This document shows, piece by piece, positions 1 through 12,470 of a stretch of 64,000 nucleotides of DNA; within the stretch, counting starts at the first letter, position 1; every line of letters starts with the position of its first letter. The notes beneath the pieces were generated by a model, which ran no database searches, was not told the origin of the DNA, and saw only the letters and a list, made by a program, of their open reading frames with translations. The position numbers were made by a program, and so were the translations under genes. Source of the DNA: Epiperipatus broadwayi (Eukaryota > Onychophora > Udeonychophora > Euonychophora > Peripatidae). The stretch is taken from contig JAQFVV010012498.1 in NCBI GenBank assembly GCA_028023455.1, positions 1,118,001 through 1,182,000 on the forward strand, in the 5' to 3' direction.

Positions 1-229
1 TGGCGATTTAAAAAAAATTACTAATAGTGGATATATAACATAAAAAAAGTTATAAAGAAATGATTATTTAGAATCAATAGGATCAATAAGAGAAAATAGA
101 GGGAAATTTTTTTTAGAAAATGTAAAAGAAAGAAGAAATGTAAGGATTATAAAAAGACCATTAAGAAACGAATGGAACAAGAGTAGATAATGATGAGGCA
201 GATCTTAAAAGGGTTAGTTAAAGTAGAAT

Positions 230-1930
230 TAAAATACAAATGAAGTGAACTTAATAAGAAATTAATAGTGTGGGAAAAAAGATTTGTTAAAATTTTTAAA
301 GTTATATGAAGAAGAGAAATAAGATAATAAAAGATATTAGATTATTAACTGCAGAGCAAGAGTTTGTGAGGAATTTGTAATAAAATCTTTAGGTGAACAA
401 GAATTAATAAGTGAATATGATTGATAGTAATGGATAAAGAATTGAATAGAGCATAGTAATGATTGAAAAAAAAAAAAAGAAAAATAGGAGGATTAAATAA
501 TATGGCAATTAAAATGATAGTTGATATAGAGAATTATGCTAAAACTTGATTTAAAAAAAAGTTATAATGAAATTTAAGTTGATAATAAGATTCCAGACAA
601 ATAGAAAAGTGGGGAAATGACATTGTTATAGAAAGAGAAAAGACTTAGGTTGTTAACTAGCTAAAGACCAGTAGTGATAACTTTTAAAGTTTATCAGAAA
701 TGAAATTGTGAGATTCAGAGGATTGAAGTATCTTATAAAGGAAATAAATCATTACTTATTGTATTTTTTGATATAGAAAATGCTTATGATGAAGTGAATG
801 GAATTAGATTGTGAAAATATCTTGGAAAATATGGCAATTGTAAGTACTAATTGGCAGATGTAGAATCAGTGGAAGTTAAATGTGAAAACCCATTACTATC
901 TCTTATTATTTATTTTGTTTCAAAGACATTTGAATATTGAGATAAAAAGATTAGATATAGGGATGAGGATTTCTACAGTTGGCTTCAAAAGAATATATAA
1001 AGTCTTTTTTTGTGTGTGTGAAGATGATATGGCATTATTTGTAAACAGTGGAGAAGATATAGAATTATTATTATAAAAGTTTGAAAAAGAAGTATGAAAT
1101 TGAACTGAGGAGTATAGGAATTTAGATACTTTATTAAATGAAAAAGGGAATTATATAGATAAATGGGAATTATAATTAAAAAAATATCAATCAACAGAAT
1201 GAGATTGATTAAAAACATGGCATGTTTCTCATTTACTAGATATAATATATATATATATATATATAGAATTATTTAAAAAAAAGTATGCTTCTTGCTTTAA
1301 TATCTGGAAATGATATTAGATTGAATATAAAAAAAGAAATATAAAGATATGCATTGGGTGGTAAATTGTGAACAGCATATAAAACTATTCAATATGAAAT
1401 GGATGGATTTCTTTTTAATGAAGGAAATCAAAAGGAAATTTAAAATATTTGGAAAGTTTTAATATATGAATGGAAATAGATTAGTAAAAATAGTGTTTAA
1501 CTTGATTATTTCAAGAGAACAACAAAACATATTGGGCAAGAAACATTTTACAATATGAAAAATTAATAGATAGACAATTGATTTTGTATATATTTCTGTT
1601 AGAAATTAGATAAATGTGTAGAGAATATATTACAGACACATAATTATGAGGAGTGAGAAAAGAAGGCAAAAATAAAATAATGTTAGATATAGTCCATGGG
1701 AGATGGAAAAGACAATATTAAACAATTGCTTTTGAAATGTAGAATGTTGAAAAAGGATCAAGATAAAATGTATGGGAAGTTGGGAAAAAATAAAGATAAA
1801 GAGAAGCAGTAGAAATTTTATGATTTTTTAAAATTAGATCTATGAAAAAGATAAAAAAAGAATGAGGAATAGAGACTTGCACAGAAACTTCTGACTGCCT
1901 TTATGGAGAAGCTATTTTACATCATATCAA
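230..1930 (+). pseudogene. LINE-A copy 1, highly decayed non-LTR retrotransposon
   Basis: This is a relic of a LINE reverse transcriptase, recognised by collinear similarity to the better copies at 7.0-10.5 kb and 59.0-61.1 kb. Successive pieces in shifting frames resemble the pre-RT part (about 500-545), the RT entry motif around 'RPVVI' (about 665-680), motif A as 'FFDIENAYDEVNG' (about 757-797) and the catalytic YADD-like box decayed to 'EDDMALF' (about 1021-1041). A 'FNLI' stretch near 1495 matches the region after the 'GWSSF' segment. The 3' end at 1895-1925 resembles the terminal sequence of the other copies, which end in short ATCAC-type repeats. No frame is open for more than about 65 codons, so the copy is dead and the oldest of the three. 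The 5' limit is unclear and may lie before the window. Confidence 0.75.
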
Positions 1931-4900
1931 TAATATTTTTTTTTTACAAGATTTCAGTCAGGAAAGAGACACTGATTTACATATTGCCAACTTAAGACTG
2001 AAATAAATGTTTCATCTGTACACTGTATAAAATATCTGAAATTATGAGAATTTTTCCTGAACACAATCTATCATATAGAAATTTACATCTTCTTTAATAG
2101 CATATGTTTAAATCTATTACAGCACTTTATATGTCATTACACACAAAATATAAATCACATAGATAACTCTTGATGTTATTTTATATCTCTTTAAAACATC
2201 TAATTTTATCTTTTATGAGATCTAAAATGATTTGGAAGTATGATCCTTTCTTAGGAGTTTCATTCTCTTACTTCCACAATAATATGTCATTTTATCATAG
2301 CTTTCTTCCTTTTATTTTCCTCCCCATAATTAAAAATAAATATATTAACAAAGTATAATTAAAAAATGAATAAAAATATAGGAATTAAAATTAAATATTA
2401 AGAGATATAACATTATGAACCAAACAGTAGCTGTTCTAAATTAATAAAGAAGACATAAAAGTCATTGATAGTTTTTATTTTCTCAGACGATTCATCATCA
2501 ACAAAAAATTTCCAATTGTAATAAAAAGCAGTAAAAGATCTTTAGATATAGGAACATAACTGAAAAATTAAAGATCAGAATTTTTCTTATGGAAGTGAAA
2601 GTTGTATATTAAAGAGGAATAGTAAAAACATTTGTGTTTTTGATTATAAAATTTTAGAGAATACCATGGGAAGCAAAGAAAATCAGCAAATGGGTTCTTG
2701 ATCAGACTTGAATATTTACTTAAAGCACAACTGTTCAGGTTGAAATTGTTTTATTTCAGTCAAAAAAAAAAAAAAAGAAGAAAGAAAACTGATGAATTCA
2801 ACACTGTATTAGAAGCTTACAAAATCAAAAAGATAAAGGATATTTTGGAAAAATTTCATTCATATCATTCATGTTGACTTGATTCATTATAATGGATATA
2901 AACAAAGCAATTCAAAACACAAAATATTTCGCATATTAGATATATATTAAGCAATAGCATCTTTAAAAAATAAAATAATATTATTACATATGTAAAAGCA
3001 AAAATGAAATTATATAGTTTTACTATTAATGAGAGCATGGTAAAACTTCAGCTAAATAATCCAATAACTTCCTTCTCAAATAGAGTAAAGTAAAACAATT
3101 TAAAGCAAAGATAAAAAAAAAATAAATATTTTTTTTGTATACATCTTTCCCCTAAAAAAAAAAATCAAAGCAATTGAGGCTATAAATCTTTTCAGATTCA
3201 TCTGAAAAAAAAAAAAAAGCATATAATTCTGATACTGCAGTTGCAGCAAACTGAAAATATTTAAACAATCTTATTTTTTAACAAAGGAATACAAAAGAAA
3301 TAATGAAAAATATCAAAGTTCCACAAAGAAGTCCAGATTGCTTCTGTTTACAAGAACTATAAGTTTGAAAGAAAAATCCTAGAGAAATAGGTAATTCACT
3401 TCAATCTTTAATCAACCATCCTTTCACATATCAAATTTATTTTTTCTAAAAGTGATGGCAAACTAAGAATGATCAATTCTATTAATCTCTATGATTATGA
3501 TTTAGGATTCAAATCTAAGTAGAATTTTTTTTTCAAATGAATGAAAACTTCCAAAGTAAAATCTGTATCATTTTCTGGCAAACTGATCCATAGATTATTA
3601 GTTAATCACCTAAGATACAATTAGAGGAATACCAATTTCCTATCATAAAACAAAAATACAACTTAATATGGTATGACTTTCACTGTGATTTACTTACATC
3701 TCTTTTAACAAATTATTAAATAAATTATTTAATAACAATTTGAATTAATAACTAAACATCATTTTACTCACTCACAAGGGCTATGTTTTTAATGTGGCAT
3801 CCTTGATTCCTGAATCCTTGAATAATTTAGTCAAATGAAAATTTTCTTTTATGTTATAATGTATTTACATTAAATTTCTTACGTAATAAATTGTTTTTCT
3901 CTTCACTAACGCATGTGAAAAAAGTCGCATATTTATAATTAAATTTCTTACTGCCTTTTTAATTAATGGGCATAAGTAAATTATAATTCATACAAAGATA
4001 ATAAAGTTTGGTGATCATAAAATGTTAAAAAATCACTTTCATGATTTTCTCCTGTTAATATTTTCTCTGTATAATGAAGATCAATATAAAATATATATTT
4101 TATTAATAAATGCATAAAATTTTTTTGTTTTCATATGTACATTTATACAGAATTTTTTTGCATATAAGGATTTAGATTTAAACAAATAGATTTTAATTGA
4201 TATATCTGATATTCCTTTGAAATATTGCATTAACAATATTTTAACTAGAGTCATTTAAAAATTCGGTCAATTGCAATATTTTTTTAATCTTCTATTTATA
4301 TAATATACATGTATGTGATAACCTTCCACATATTTATAATTTGCAACTTAGTTATAAGTGAATATTACATACTACAAAAGTGATTTCCCAAAACCCATAC
4401 ATTCTTAAAGAGTACCTGTTCAATACCTAGATTTATGACTTGTGATGTAATCTTTTTCTCTCCCTTACAATTGTAAGGGTAATTTACAATATTATTAAAC
4501 TCACTTGTTTATGTGCAATATCAAATCATAAACTTAAAATTATAATTGTAAGTTTATATATAGTACCCATATATACACATATATAACTTAAATGTTAGAC
4601 TATAAAAGTTTAATAACAAAAATCAAATCAAATAAATAGTTGTTTTAATAAAATCAAATAATAAATAATTATTTTTCAATCAATCATTCATATAGATATA
4701 AAATAATTATTTAAGTTGACTAATATCACTAATCAAGATGCAAAACATAGAGATAACCTTAGGTCAAGTTGTATCTTAGCAACTAAATGTGAAGAAAATA
4801 AAATTAGAACTCAATTATACAATTATTAATTATGATACATTCAACATTAATCAAATACAAAATTGTGAAATGAAATGCCAATTTAACACATGCTAATTAC

Positions 4901-6960
4901 CGGAAGTCGATTCTACTATAAAAGCTAAATCAAATAATTTCCAAATTAGTTCTATCTTTTACAAATGAACTAGTCACTACGCTTAGTTATTTTACTGTGT
5001 TGAATACTGAACACTAAAAAGATGGATCAATAGTTTGAATGAATTTTCATTGTTTATAAAATCTTCATTAACAGAAAACTTTAATATCACTTGAGAAAAG
5101 AGTAAATAAATTACTCTTTAAGATCATTAATAATAATTTCAAAAACCAAATTATCTTTAATATACTATTTAGAGAAATTGTTAATGAAATCATTCTAAAC
5201 TTGAATTTTAAGGTAGATAAATATCATTAAAAACACTTATATATCTAAACAAAATTACTTTAAGAAGATTTCAAGTTATATAAAATACATCATGAGTAAA
5301 GACAATTTGCTATAGGATCAAATGCTATTGTTATGACCTAAAACAGTGTAATTATTCATTCCTACTGAAATGTCTAGTATATAAATATTTCATCTATATA
5401 ATTCAATATCTAACTTCAATTTATAATGAGGTGATTTATGAAAAGGGATGTCAAAATCACGTGAGAGGAACATTTCTGAACAATGGAGTATACTAATTGC
5501 CTCATCGATGATTGATGACCAAAAAATAAAAGAACTTTATTCTTAATGAACATTACTATTCAAGTTATGGAAATGAATAGGATAATACCATGAACTTTTA
5601 ATACATCATATCATCTTTTCATATCAACATCCATAAGTATCTAATTTTATTTTTTTTGCTTCTAAAATCTACTTATGTTGGAACAACCCATTTTGGAAAA
5701 TCATTAGATGAAAAAAAAATGGAAAGATCATTGGGTTAAATATTTTTTTTTTATTTAATAAAATTTACGACTTCCTTGTAAAGCATCTTGATCAAAGTAA
5801 TAAGTAAACTTAATATGAAGGTAAGATTTTATTGTTCTTCATATTAAATTCATTCGCTTATGACAAGACAGAATTTTTGTTTATTACTAACTTAATTAAT
5901 TTAGTAATATTTATTTATTTATTATTCATATAAATGACTAATATCTTTGGATGAAAGGTCTTTTCTTTCAATGATAGGGACCATACATAGATGGAGGGTA
6001 TTATAAAAATGGAATTTCCTCAAAAGGATCCGATATTACAAAAGTTTTCATTTATACTTATATTGTTTAATCTAAATTTAGTTAGTTAATACTATTATAA
6101 CTTTTAAAATTATAAAACTTCATATATTGTTTTATAACCTATTAAATATTGTTAATGTTATGATGCATATCTACTATGGGGATATGGAAAAGTATCATTT
6201 TAAATTTTATTTACTAATATAGTATATATAAAGCATTCATAATTAGAAATTTTGATATATATATAAGATAAATTTAACTTGTTGTCAGTTAATAAATATT
6301 ATTAATTTTTATTTTATTTTAAGAAAGTCTCTGATTTATTTAAATTATTTATTTTATTTTCATGATAAAATAAGATTGAATACACATACCCATATATATA
6401 TCATCCTAACTTAACATCATAATAATTTAGTTGAAAGTAATTTTGAAAATCTATTGAGATTATATTAAGTATTATTATTACTATAGAATATTGATGGACC
6501 CCTGAAGAGTTAAGTGCAATTAGTGTGAATACTGACATAGCGGAATAATCAAGAGAGGTGAAGGTTGGATGAACTGGTCAAAGTTGGATCTATTATCTTA
6601 TTTAAAATAGATGCAATCGTGGATTTAATTTTTATCACATCATTCATGGCATTCTATATAAAGACCCTAAGTCCAACTATAGTTAGATGCATTCACCCTC
6701 AATCCTTAAGGGAATGCGGACCGTTACACTATATATATATGTGTGTATGGCATGAGAAAATAAAAACCTGTAAAAAAGATTCCTAAAAAATGGATAGATT
6801 CTATAATCTTGATAATTGGTCATTAGAATTCCTTCTATAAATAATTTTGACTTATATTAAAACAAAATATTATGTGACTTTACTCTTTATATTTAATTTA
6901 TTCTATTTTGCTCTATTGTTGACCCATGTATTATACCATAAGAGATCCAGTGCTTCTCAA
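1931..6960. other. AT-rich stretch without recognised genes
   Basis: About 5 kb with no recognisable coding region, RNA gene or clear repeat boundary. Short frames such as 2170-2358 and 6565-6786 show no protein-family features. Poly-A and poly-T runs and short AT tracts are frequent. A sequence ending 'GTTACA' at about 6730-6737, followed by a TA tract, resembles the ends of LTRs elsewhere in the window, but no partner end was found. Confidence 0.5.
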
Positions 6961-7070
6961 TGACTAAACATAGCCAGAAATTGGTGATGTGATGTGATGT
7001 ATTTTGGCTTCTCCTTAAACGAAATCAAGAATATCTCAGCAATTATGCCCAGATACACCTGTTAGCCATT

Positions 7071-8066
7071 TTATTCCCCATTCTCCACTCTTAAGTCTTC
7101 CCATATTCTACCCCATCCCATTTCCACAACATAATCTTTGTCAACTCTATGGCCTTTATATCTAAACCCCCCCTTATCTTTTCGCAAACCCAACATAAAA
7201 ACTAATAACTCACTTTCTGTATAATCACTTTGTTCATGCCTATTCTCCCATAACTTCATTATCTGTACCCTTTCTGCTTTCAAGCATTTACATTCAATCA
7301 ACAGGTGCCTAATATTTTCTATACCTTCCTTACACAATTTGCACACTAAATTATCCATGGTTTTCCATTTACATGTATATTCTCTTGTTGCTAAAGATAC
7401 CGTTCGAGCCTTAAATAATAAACTACTTTCCTTACTATTATCATAAATTAACTCACATGCAATATTCTGTTTACTTCTATATATATTTAAACTCTTCTTA
7501 CCCTCCATACTAGTTCTCCATCTCTCCAACTCCCTATTTTTTATTAATGCTTCTATTATTTTATCCCATTCCTTACCACTATAACACTCAACAATCCTCC
7601 TAACACAATCATCCCATCTTTTATACAAGTATATTGATATAAATTCTTTATCCAAATCTTTCGCATACCGCCTTACCTTTCTCACCTATCTTGTTGCCTG
7701 CCCTTTACTCGTAACCCAATTGAACACTATTTTTGCTATTCCTTTACTATCCATAAACTGCAACCTACCAAACATTTTCATTTTACTTTTTGCATCTCTC
7801 ATATAAAAACTTGACCATCCTATTTCTCCTTTAATTGCCTCCTTTGCTGTCCACATCTCTGCATCTAATGCATGTCTTCCTACTTCCCTTTGTACTTTCT
7901 CTAAATAATCTAAAACTCTTTTACTAACCCACAATGCATCATTACCATATGTTAACCCTGCTACTGCAACTCCCTTCCATACTATTCTAGCTACATCATA
8001 TTTATTATATGAAAATACTGTTAGTTTCTTTACCAAACCCTTTCTTTTCTTTGCTTCATTTACCAA
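7071..8066 (-). pseudogene. LINE-A copy 2, C-terminal region with zinc-knuckle
   Basis: Continuation of the same LINE protein, open except for one stop codon at 7686-7688. It starts with the thumb/connection segment, including 'WTAKEAIKGEIGWSSFYMRD', a motif seen in several arthropod and cnidarian LINE proteins. It ends with a CCHC-like knuckle, 'CKLCKEG' ... 'HLLIECKC', typical of LINE RT C-termini and probably involved in RNA or target binding. The last residues are followed by about 90 bp of 3' UTR that is well conserved with the copy ending at 61102. Confidence 0.85.
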
Positions 8067-8671
8067 GTTTTTCTCCCATTCATCAAAGCAATTTCCTGAT
8101 TACATAAGATGATTCCCAAATACCTATATCTATCCACCACACTTAATTTTATATCCCCCAATAAAAATTCTACATTTTCTCTTTCCCCAGTATTAACCAT
8201 CATTATATTTGATTTTTCTTCACTAAATTTAATCCCCATCTCTTTACCCACCCTTGTACATGTCCTCAACATAATTTCCATATCTTCTCTTCTTTCTGCA
8301 CACAAAAAGATATCATCTGCAAAAAAAAAGACCCGACAAAATATATACTCCCTTGCCACTTATTAATGGTATCTCTACCCCTCTTCCTAGTCTTTCTATT
8401 GCTTTCTCCATTTCACTCAAAAACAACAAAAACAAAATAGGTGACATAGGGCATCCTTGCCTTAATCCCACCCCATTTTTAACTTTAACTGATTCTATAT
8501 CCCCTAACTGGTAAGTATAATAATTATTTTCATATAATTTCTTAATAATATTTACTAAAGCTTCATCCATTCCCAAATTGGCTAACCTTACCCATAATCT
8601 ATTTCTATTTACTCTATCATATGCTTTCTCTATATCTATAAAACTCATATATAAGGATCTACCTGAATTCC
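8060..8671 (-). pseudogene. LINE-A copy 2, central reverse transcriptase with catalytic boxes
   Basis: Two overlapping minus-strand frames carry the RT palm. The first (8671 to 8313) has motif A 'SFIDIEKAYDRVN' and motif B 'GLRQGCPMSPILF'. The second (8359 to 8060) has motif C 'FADDIFLC', followed by 'GIKFSEEKSN' and 'RYLGI', the RT thumb entrance. The change of frame falls exactly at a run of nine T directly before the FADD box (plus strand 8321-8329). Eight T would keep one frame. The first residues of the open frame beyond 8671 belong to the inserted HHR element, not to the LINE. The catalytic aspartates of motifs A and C are present. Confidence 0.87.
8656..8671. repeat. Target-site duplication, left (HHR fold-back element)
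   Basis: The 16-bp sequence gatctacctgaattcc lies directly left of the insertion and is repeated exactly at 9430-9445. It belongs to LINE-A coding sequence, so both edges of the insertion are fixed to the base. Confidence 0.93.
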
Positions 8672-8763
8672 ATATAGTAGTGCCACCTGTGCTAAACAGA
8701 GTAATCAATGGATGCCAGAAGGCTTGTGCATAAAGTCCCCATCTAATGCATATTCATTAAATA

Positions 8764-8805
8764 TCCCCAGACTAGTTTCTGGCTTGTGGCCTTCGTCAGT
8801 GAGGA
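8764..8805 (-). ncRNA. Hammerhead ribozyme motif (left arm)
   Basis: Read on the minus strand: stem I strand TCCTCA, core CTGACGA, stem II GGC/GCC closed by CACAA, core GAAA, then ACTAGT, cleavage triplet GTC, and stem I partner TGGGGA. Stem I pairs over 6 bp with one G-U. Stem III is a tiny self-complementary ACTAGT, as in the minimal type I hammerheads of Penelope-like elements, which are thought to act as dimers. All invariant core bases are present, although positions flanking stem II are A and A instead of a pair. Activity is untested. Confidence 0.8.
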
Positions 8806-9242
8806 GCTTTGGATCTGAGAGCACTGCATATAGATTTTAGGATCTAATGCAACCCTCTAGCAACCACCTTTTATCTCTACTTAACTACAAAACTATGAGC
8901 ATGAAATTGAAAACACAAAAAATGTTTTCAATCTAAGCTCAATAGCTTATATAGTCATATGGGTCTGAACTCAGTTCAGCACCCATACATTTTGGTGTCT
9001 TTGGCTCTTTAACAACCATAGCCAGCACTACCCTATTAAAGAGCCAAAGACACCAAAATGTATGAGTGCTGAACTGAGTTCAGACCCATATGACTATATA
9101 AGCTATTGAGCTTAGATTGAAAATATTTTTTGTGTTTTCCATTTCATGCTCATAGTTTTGTAGTTAAGTAGAGATAAAAGGTGGTTGCTAGAGGGTTGCA
9201 TTAGATCCTAAAATCTAGATGCCATGCTCTCAGATCCAAAGC

Positions 9243-9284
9243 TCCTCACTGACGAAGGCGACAAGCCAGAAACTAGTCTGGGGA
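9243..9284 (+). ncRNA. Hammerhead ribozyme motif (right arm)
   Basis: Mirror copy of the motif at 8764-8805 on the opposite strand. TCCTCA (9243-9248), CTGACGA (9249-9255), stem II GGC 9257-9259 with GCC 9265-9267, GAAAC (9269-9273), GTC (9276-9278) with cleavage predicted after 9278, then TGGGGA (9279-9284) pairing with the first segment. One loop base differs from the left arm (gacaa instead of cacaa). The core is intact. Confidence 0.82.
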
Positions 9285-9429
9285 TATTGGATGAGTAGGC
9301 ATTAGATGGGGATTTTATGCACAAACCTTCTGGCATCCATTGATTACTATGTTTAGCACAGGTGGCACTACTATATGGAGTTTTGCTTTGCTTTGTTTAT
9401 AAACAATTATGTGCTAGTATTGGAAATGT

Positions 9430-9445
9430 GATCTACCTGAATTCC
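9430..9445. repeat. Target-site duplication, right (HHR fold-back element)
   Basis: Exact second copy of the 16-bp direct repeat at 8656-8671. LINE-A similarity resumes immediately after it. Confidence 0.93.
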
Positions 9446-9534
9446 TACTCATCTCCATAAGCTGTGTAACTACAAACAAACTATCTCCTATATACTTATC
9501 TGACCTAAAACTTCCTTGCATTTCCCCCACTACA

Positions 9535-10410
9535 TTATTCTCTTCCAGCTACCATATATGAGAAAACTTTATATAAAACTGATATTACTGCTATCGGTCT
9601 ATAACTATTTAACTTTCTATGATCCTTACCCTTTCCTTTAAATAATAATCTTATTCTTGTATTACTCCAACTAACCGGAAAAACTGTCTTCTGTGCCATT
9701 TTATTAAAACATGATAATAACTTTGCTTTTGCTCTATGCCCTAAATTCATTACCATCTCTGCTGCCCATCCATCTAAACCTCTCGCCTTTCCACTTCTCA
9801 ATCTCTTCCCTGCCTCATTCAATTCATTTTTTGTGAACCTAATATTCCCATTACTAACTGCTTCCATTTTTTCTATCACTACTTCCTTCACATCTAACAT
9901 CTTTTCTATATCCATTACATATCTATATGAGATTCTCTTTACCTCTTCTCTAGAGCTACATTCTATTCCCTCATCATCTATTAATACTCTCTCTCTTTCC
10001 CCTACATTTCTCCTTTTAATGTAATTCCAAAATTTTTTACTCCCATCTCTTCCACTTTTATTAATATCCTCTAACAATTTACTAATTAACTTCATCCTCT
10101 CTCTATAATTATCCATTTTAGCCAACTTCTTCTTTTCTAAGTACTTTCCCCATTTAGCGTTAATATCATTTTCACTTTCTTTATTCTTAATAGCACACTT
10201 ATATTCTCTGCATGCTTCTTTCCTCTCTTTTACACTTTTACTAACTCTCATTTTTTTATTACTTTTATTCTTCTGCATATTCTCAAACAAAACCCTATTT
10301 GCCACTTTTTCTATTTCACCACACCAGTCCTTATACTCATCCCCATCCATCTGCTCCATGGTTTCTTCAACTTTTATTTTATATTCTTCCAACTTATTCT
10401 TATCATTCAT
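9535..10410 (-). pseudogene. LINE-A copy 2, N-terminal part of reverse transcriptase
   Basis: A 291-codon frame covering the linker before the RT and the first RT boxes. Residues about 1-190 are lysine/glutamate rich and probably helical. 'SGKARGLDGWAAEM' (about residues 205-220) is the conserved entry to the fingers domain, and 'LNSYRPIAVISVLYKVFSYM' (about 266-285) is RT box 1-2. The frame runs out at 9535, though similarity continues in another frame to the insertion point at 9445. It is the upstream half of the protein continued at 8671-7071. In an intact element this enzyme would perform target-primed reverse transcription of its own RNA. The ATG at 10410 is simply the first in frame; the native start lay upstream in lost sequence. 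Confidence 0.85.
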
Positions 10411-10510
10411 CTTCCACTATTATTTCTATCTTTATTTCTAACCTCCATCACATTACTAACCATTTCTATTACAATAAAATTGGTCTGGAAATCTGGTAAG
10501 CAGTACCATC

Positions 10511-12470
10511 TGGTGGTAATAATATATAATTGTGTGTTCATCTGTACTCAAGTGGCAGCTGGAGTACAATAATTTCATTCAAGTGATCAATTAAGATTTT
10601 TATTTTATTCAGCTGCACATCAATTCAGGACAGTAGCTCTTGAAATCACACCTTTATCAGACCAATAAATATCAAAGCCCAATGCTATTGATTATTTTAC
10701 ATTCACAGGAAGATTGTAAATGCAAATATTTTTTTTTATACAAAACATTTTAAATCCTAATGATAATAAAAACGCATTAAAATTGATATTCTCTGAATAT
10801 TAATATGCCAGAATAAATTGTTATAAAGAATAATAATGGTAAACAATGGCAAATTGTTTAGCATTTTAACACATAGTTAGCTAAACCTCTCCAATCAGAC
10901 AACTTTTTTATAATCGTAGTTTGAATATCTTTTTTCCCTAATTAAAAACACATTCAAGCTACGATTATACAAAATTAAAATTTATGAAAATATTTTATAT
11001 ACACTACAGCCATATAATTTATTCATAAAACGAATTTTGTTTAGTTATTAAAATAAAAATTTGATATTTCAAAGCTTAGCCACCTTCCCCATCCCCCATT
11101 TAGTGAGATAACTATTGATAACAAATATTAGATTATTTAGAGATAAACAATAATGAAAATCATTTATAATATAAATCACCTAAGAAAAATAAAAGGCGTT
11201 TATATCAAATGCTGTCAATTAAAATTTTAATTAAGTAAAATCGATTATCTATAACCATTAATGTAAATTACCGCTACACAATCTTTACCAATACTGTACT
11301 AAACAATGCAGTTACCTGGAATGGCTAATTGGGTTAGGGGAACAGTCTGTAACTTCAACGGAAGTTTAGTCATCCAAAATTCATGATTACCTATATTATC
11401 AAAACTTCGGAGTGTTAATGATTTTTGAATCAATGAAATATCAGTGGCACTTTTTCGAGACATGGTTGTATTTATTATAAAACCACGAAGAAGCTAGAAG
11501 ACAAATAAGCCTGGCTTCAGTTTACAATTTTGTTATTTATTTTCAAAAAATAAAAATTCTGTCGATTACCTGGAAATAAACAAAAGATAAAGCATTACCA
11601 AAACAAAATATTGTTACATATTGTCTTAATTAATTAACAAATATATTTACCCATGCAATTATTCCACTAAACTTACCTTAATACATTATTTAAACTGTAT
11701 TTCTTAATAAATACATTATTAAAACTGAAATAAAATTAATGTTAACAAGGAACTTTAAAGAATAACGTGTTGAAATTTAAATTTTTAAAGGACTGTTTAG
11801 GTCCAAAATTCAATAAAGCTGCGTACAAATGGTAAACGTACTTGGGGAAGTTTCATTATTGTAAACTAGTGTCATCTGCTGGAATTTTCTGAAGTAGAAA
11901 TTGATCCGTTATTATTCTGAACGTTGAACTATAAGTGGTTATTACATAAATACAAAAAAAGTTGGGTTTCTTAAATATTTTCTTAAATAAAATCTATACT
12001 TCAAATAAAATTAAAACATTATTTTTTTCAATAATCAATAAAATTTTCTGAAATTATTAATATTTACAGTTAGAAATAAAAGCAAACAACTCGTTAAAAA
12101 AATATATATAAAGAACCATAAAACATTTAACTTCATATAAATCTTTATTCACTTTAATTATAAAATTCATATTTAAAGAGAAATAAATTTTGTTCGGAAA
12201 AAACTGATATTTTTTATTAATTCGTAGAATTAAAGAATAACATCCCTTAATTATCTTTTATTTGAAGTAAGCGTTTAAATTAATGTTTCCAGTTAAAAGC
12301 ATGTTTCATCATCAGACCAAATTTGGTTCATCAGCAAAAAAAAAAAAAAAAACCCTTTTTCAAATATTGTTGATTCTAACAAGCAAAAGATAAAGTTCGT
12401 CTGAAAAGCAAGTTTTAACATTCGTTTCTATTTGTTTTAATTATTTTGAATACCTCATTACTAAATATCT
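10511..12470. other. Non-coding stretch, nothing recognised
   Basis: No gene or element recognised. A short inverted repeat (10909-10926 with 10952-10969, one mismatch, 25-bp loop) could be a hairpin or a worn miniature element end. The rest is AT-rich sequence with homopolymer runs. Confidence 0.45.

Larger units (their letters stand above)
8672..9429. mobile_element. Fold-back HHR element, 758 bp, no ORF
   Basis: An insertion bounded by a 16-bp target duplication. It is almost entirely one palindrome: left arm 8672-9010, a 27-bp loop at 9011-9037, right arm 9038-9377. The arms match closely along about 340 bp. A unique tail of about 50 bp (9378-9429) makes the right end longer than the left. 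No coding frame is present. Each arm holds a hammerhead ribozyme motif (minus strand in the left arm, plus strand in the right). Related units occur at 41152-42112. The target duplication is longer than in most DNA transposons and suits target-primed insertion. PLE-associated sequences are known to carry such minimal hammerheads, so a non-autonomous PLE derivative (an inverted pair of terminal repeats) is the most likely identity. That identity is inferred. Confidence 0.85.
6983..10510 (-). mobile_element. LINE-A copy 2, 5'-truncated, interrupted by an HHR fold-back element
   Basis: Best-preserved LINE-A copy, read on the minus strand from about 10510 to 6983. The 3' end carries a short tandem tail (ATCAC-like, 6985-7000) instead of poly-A. 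No endonuclease domain is visible, so the copy is 5' truncated. The RT is split between 9446-10410 and 8313-8671 by the insertion at 8672-9429, which duplicated 16 bp of LINE sequence; the reading resumes at the same place on the other side. Further damage is one in-frame stop at 7686-7688 and a frameshift at the T-run preceding the FADD catalytic box. The clade is not assigned. The RT box spacing and C-terminal CCHC knuckle fit the LINE families that also carry a 'GWSSF' segment. Confidence 0.88.

Noticed and set aside
6725-6760. LTR end (GTTACA followed by a TA tract)
   Set aside because: Resembles other LTR ends in the window, but no start, partner LTR or internal sequence was found.
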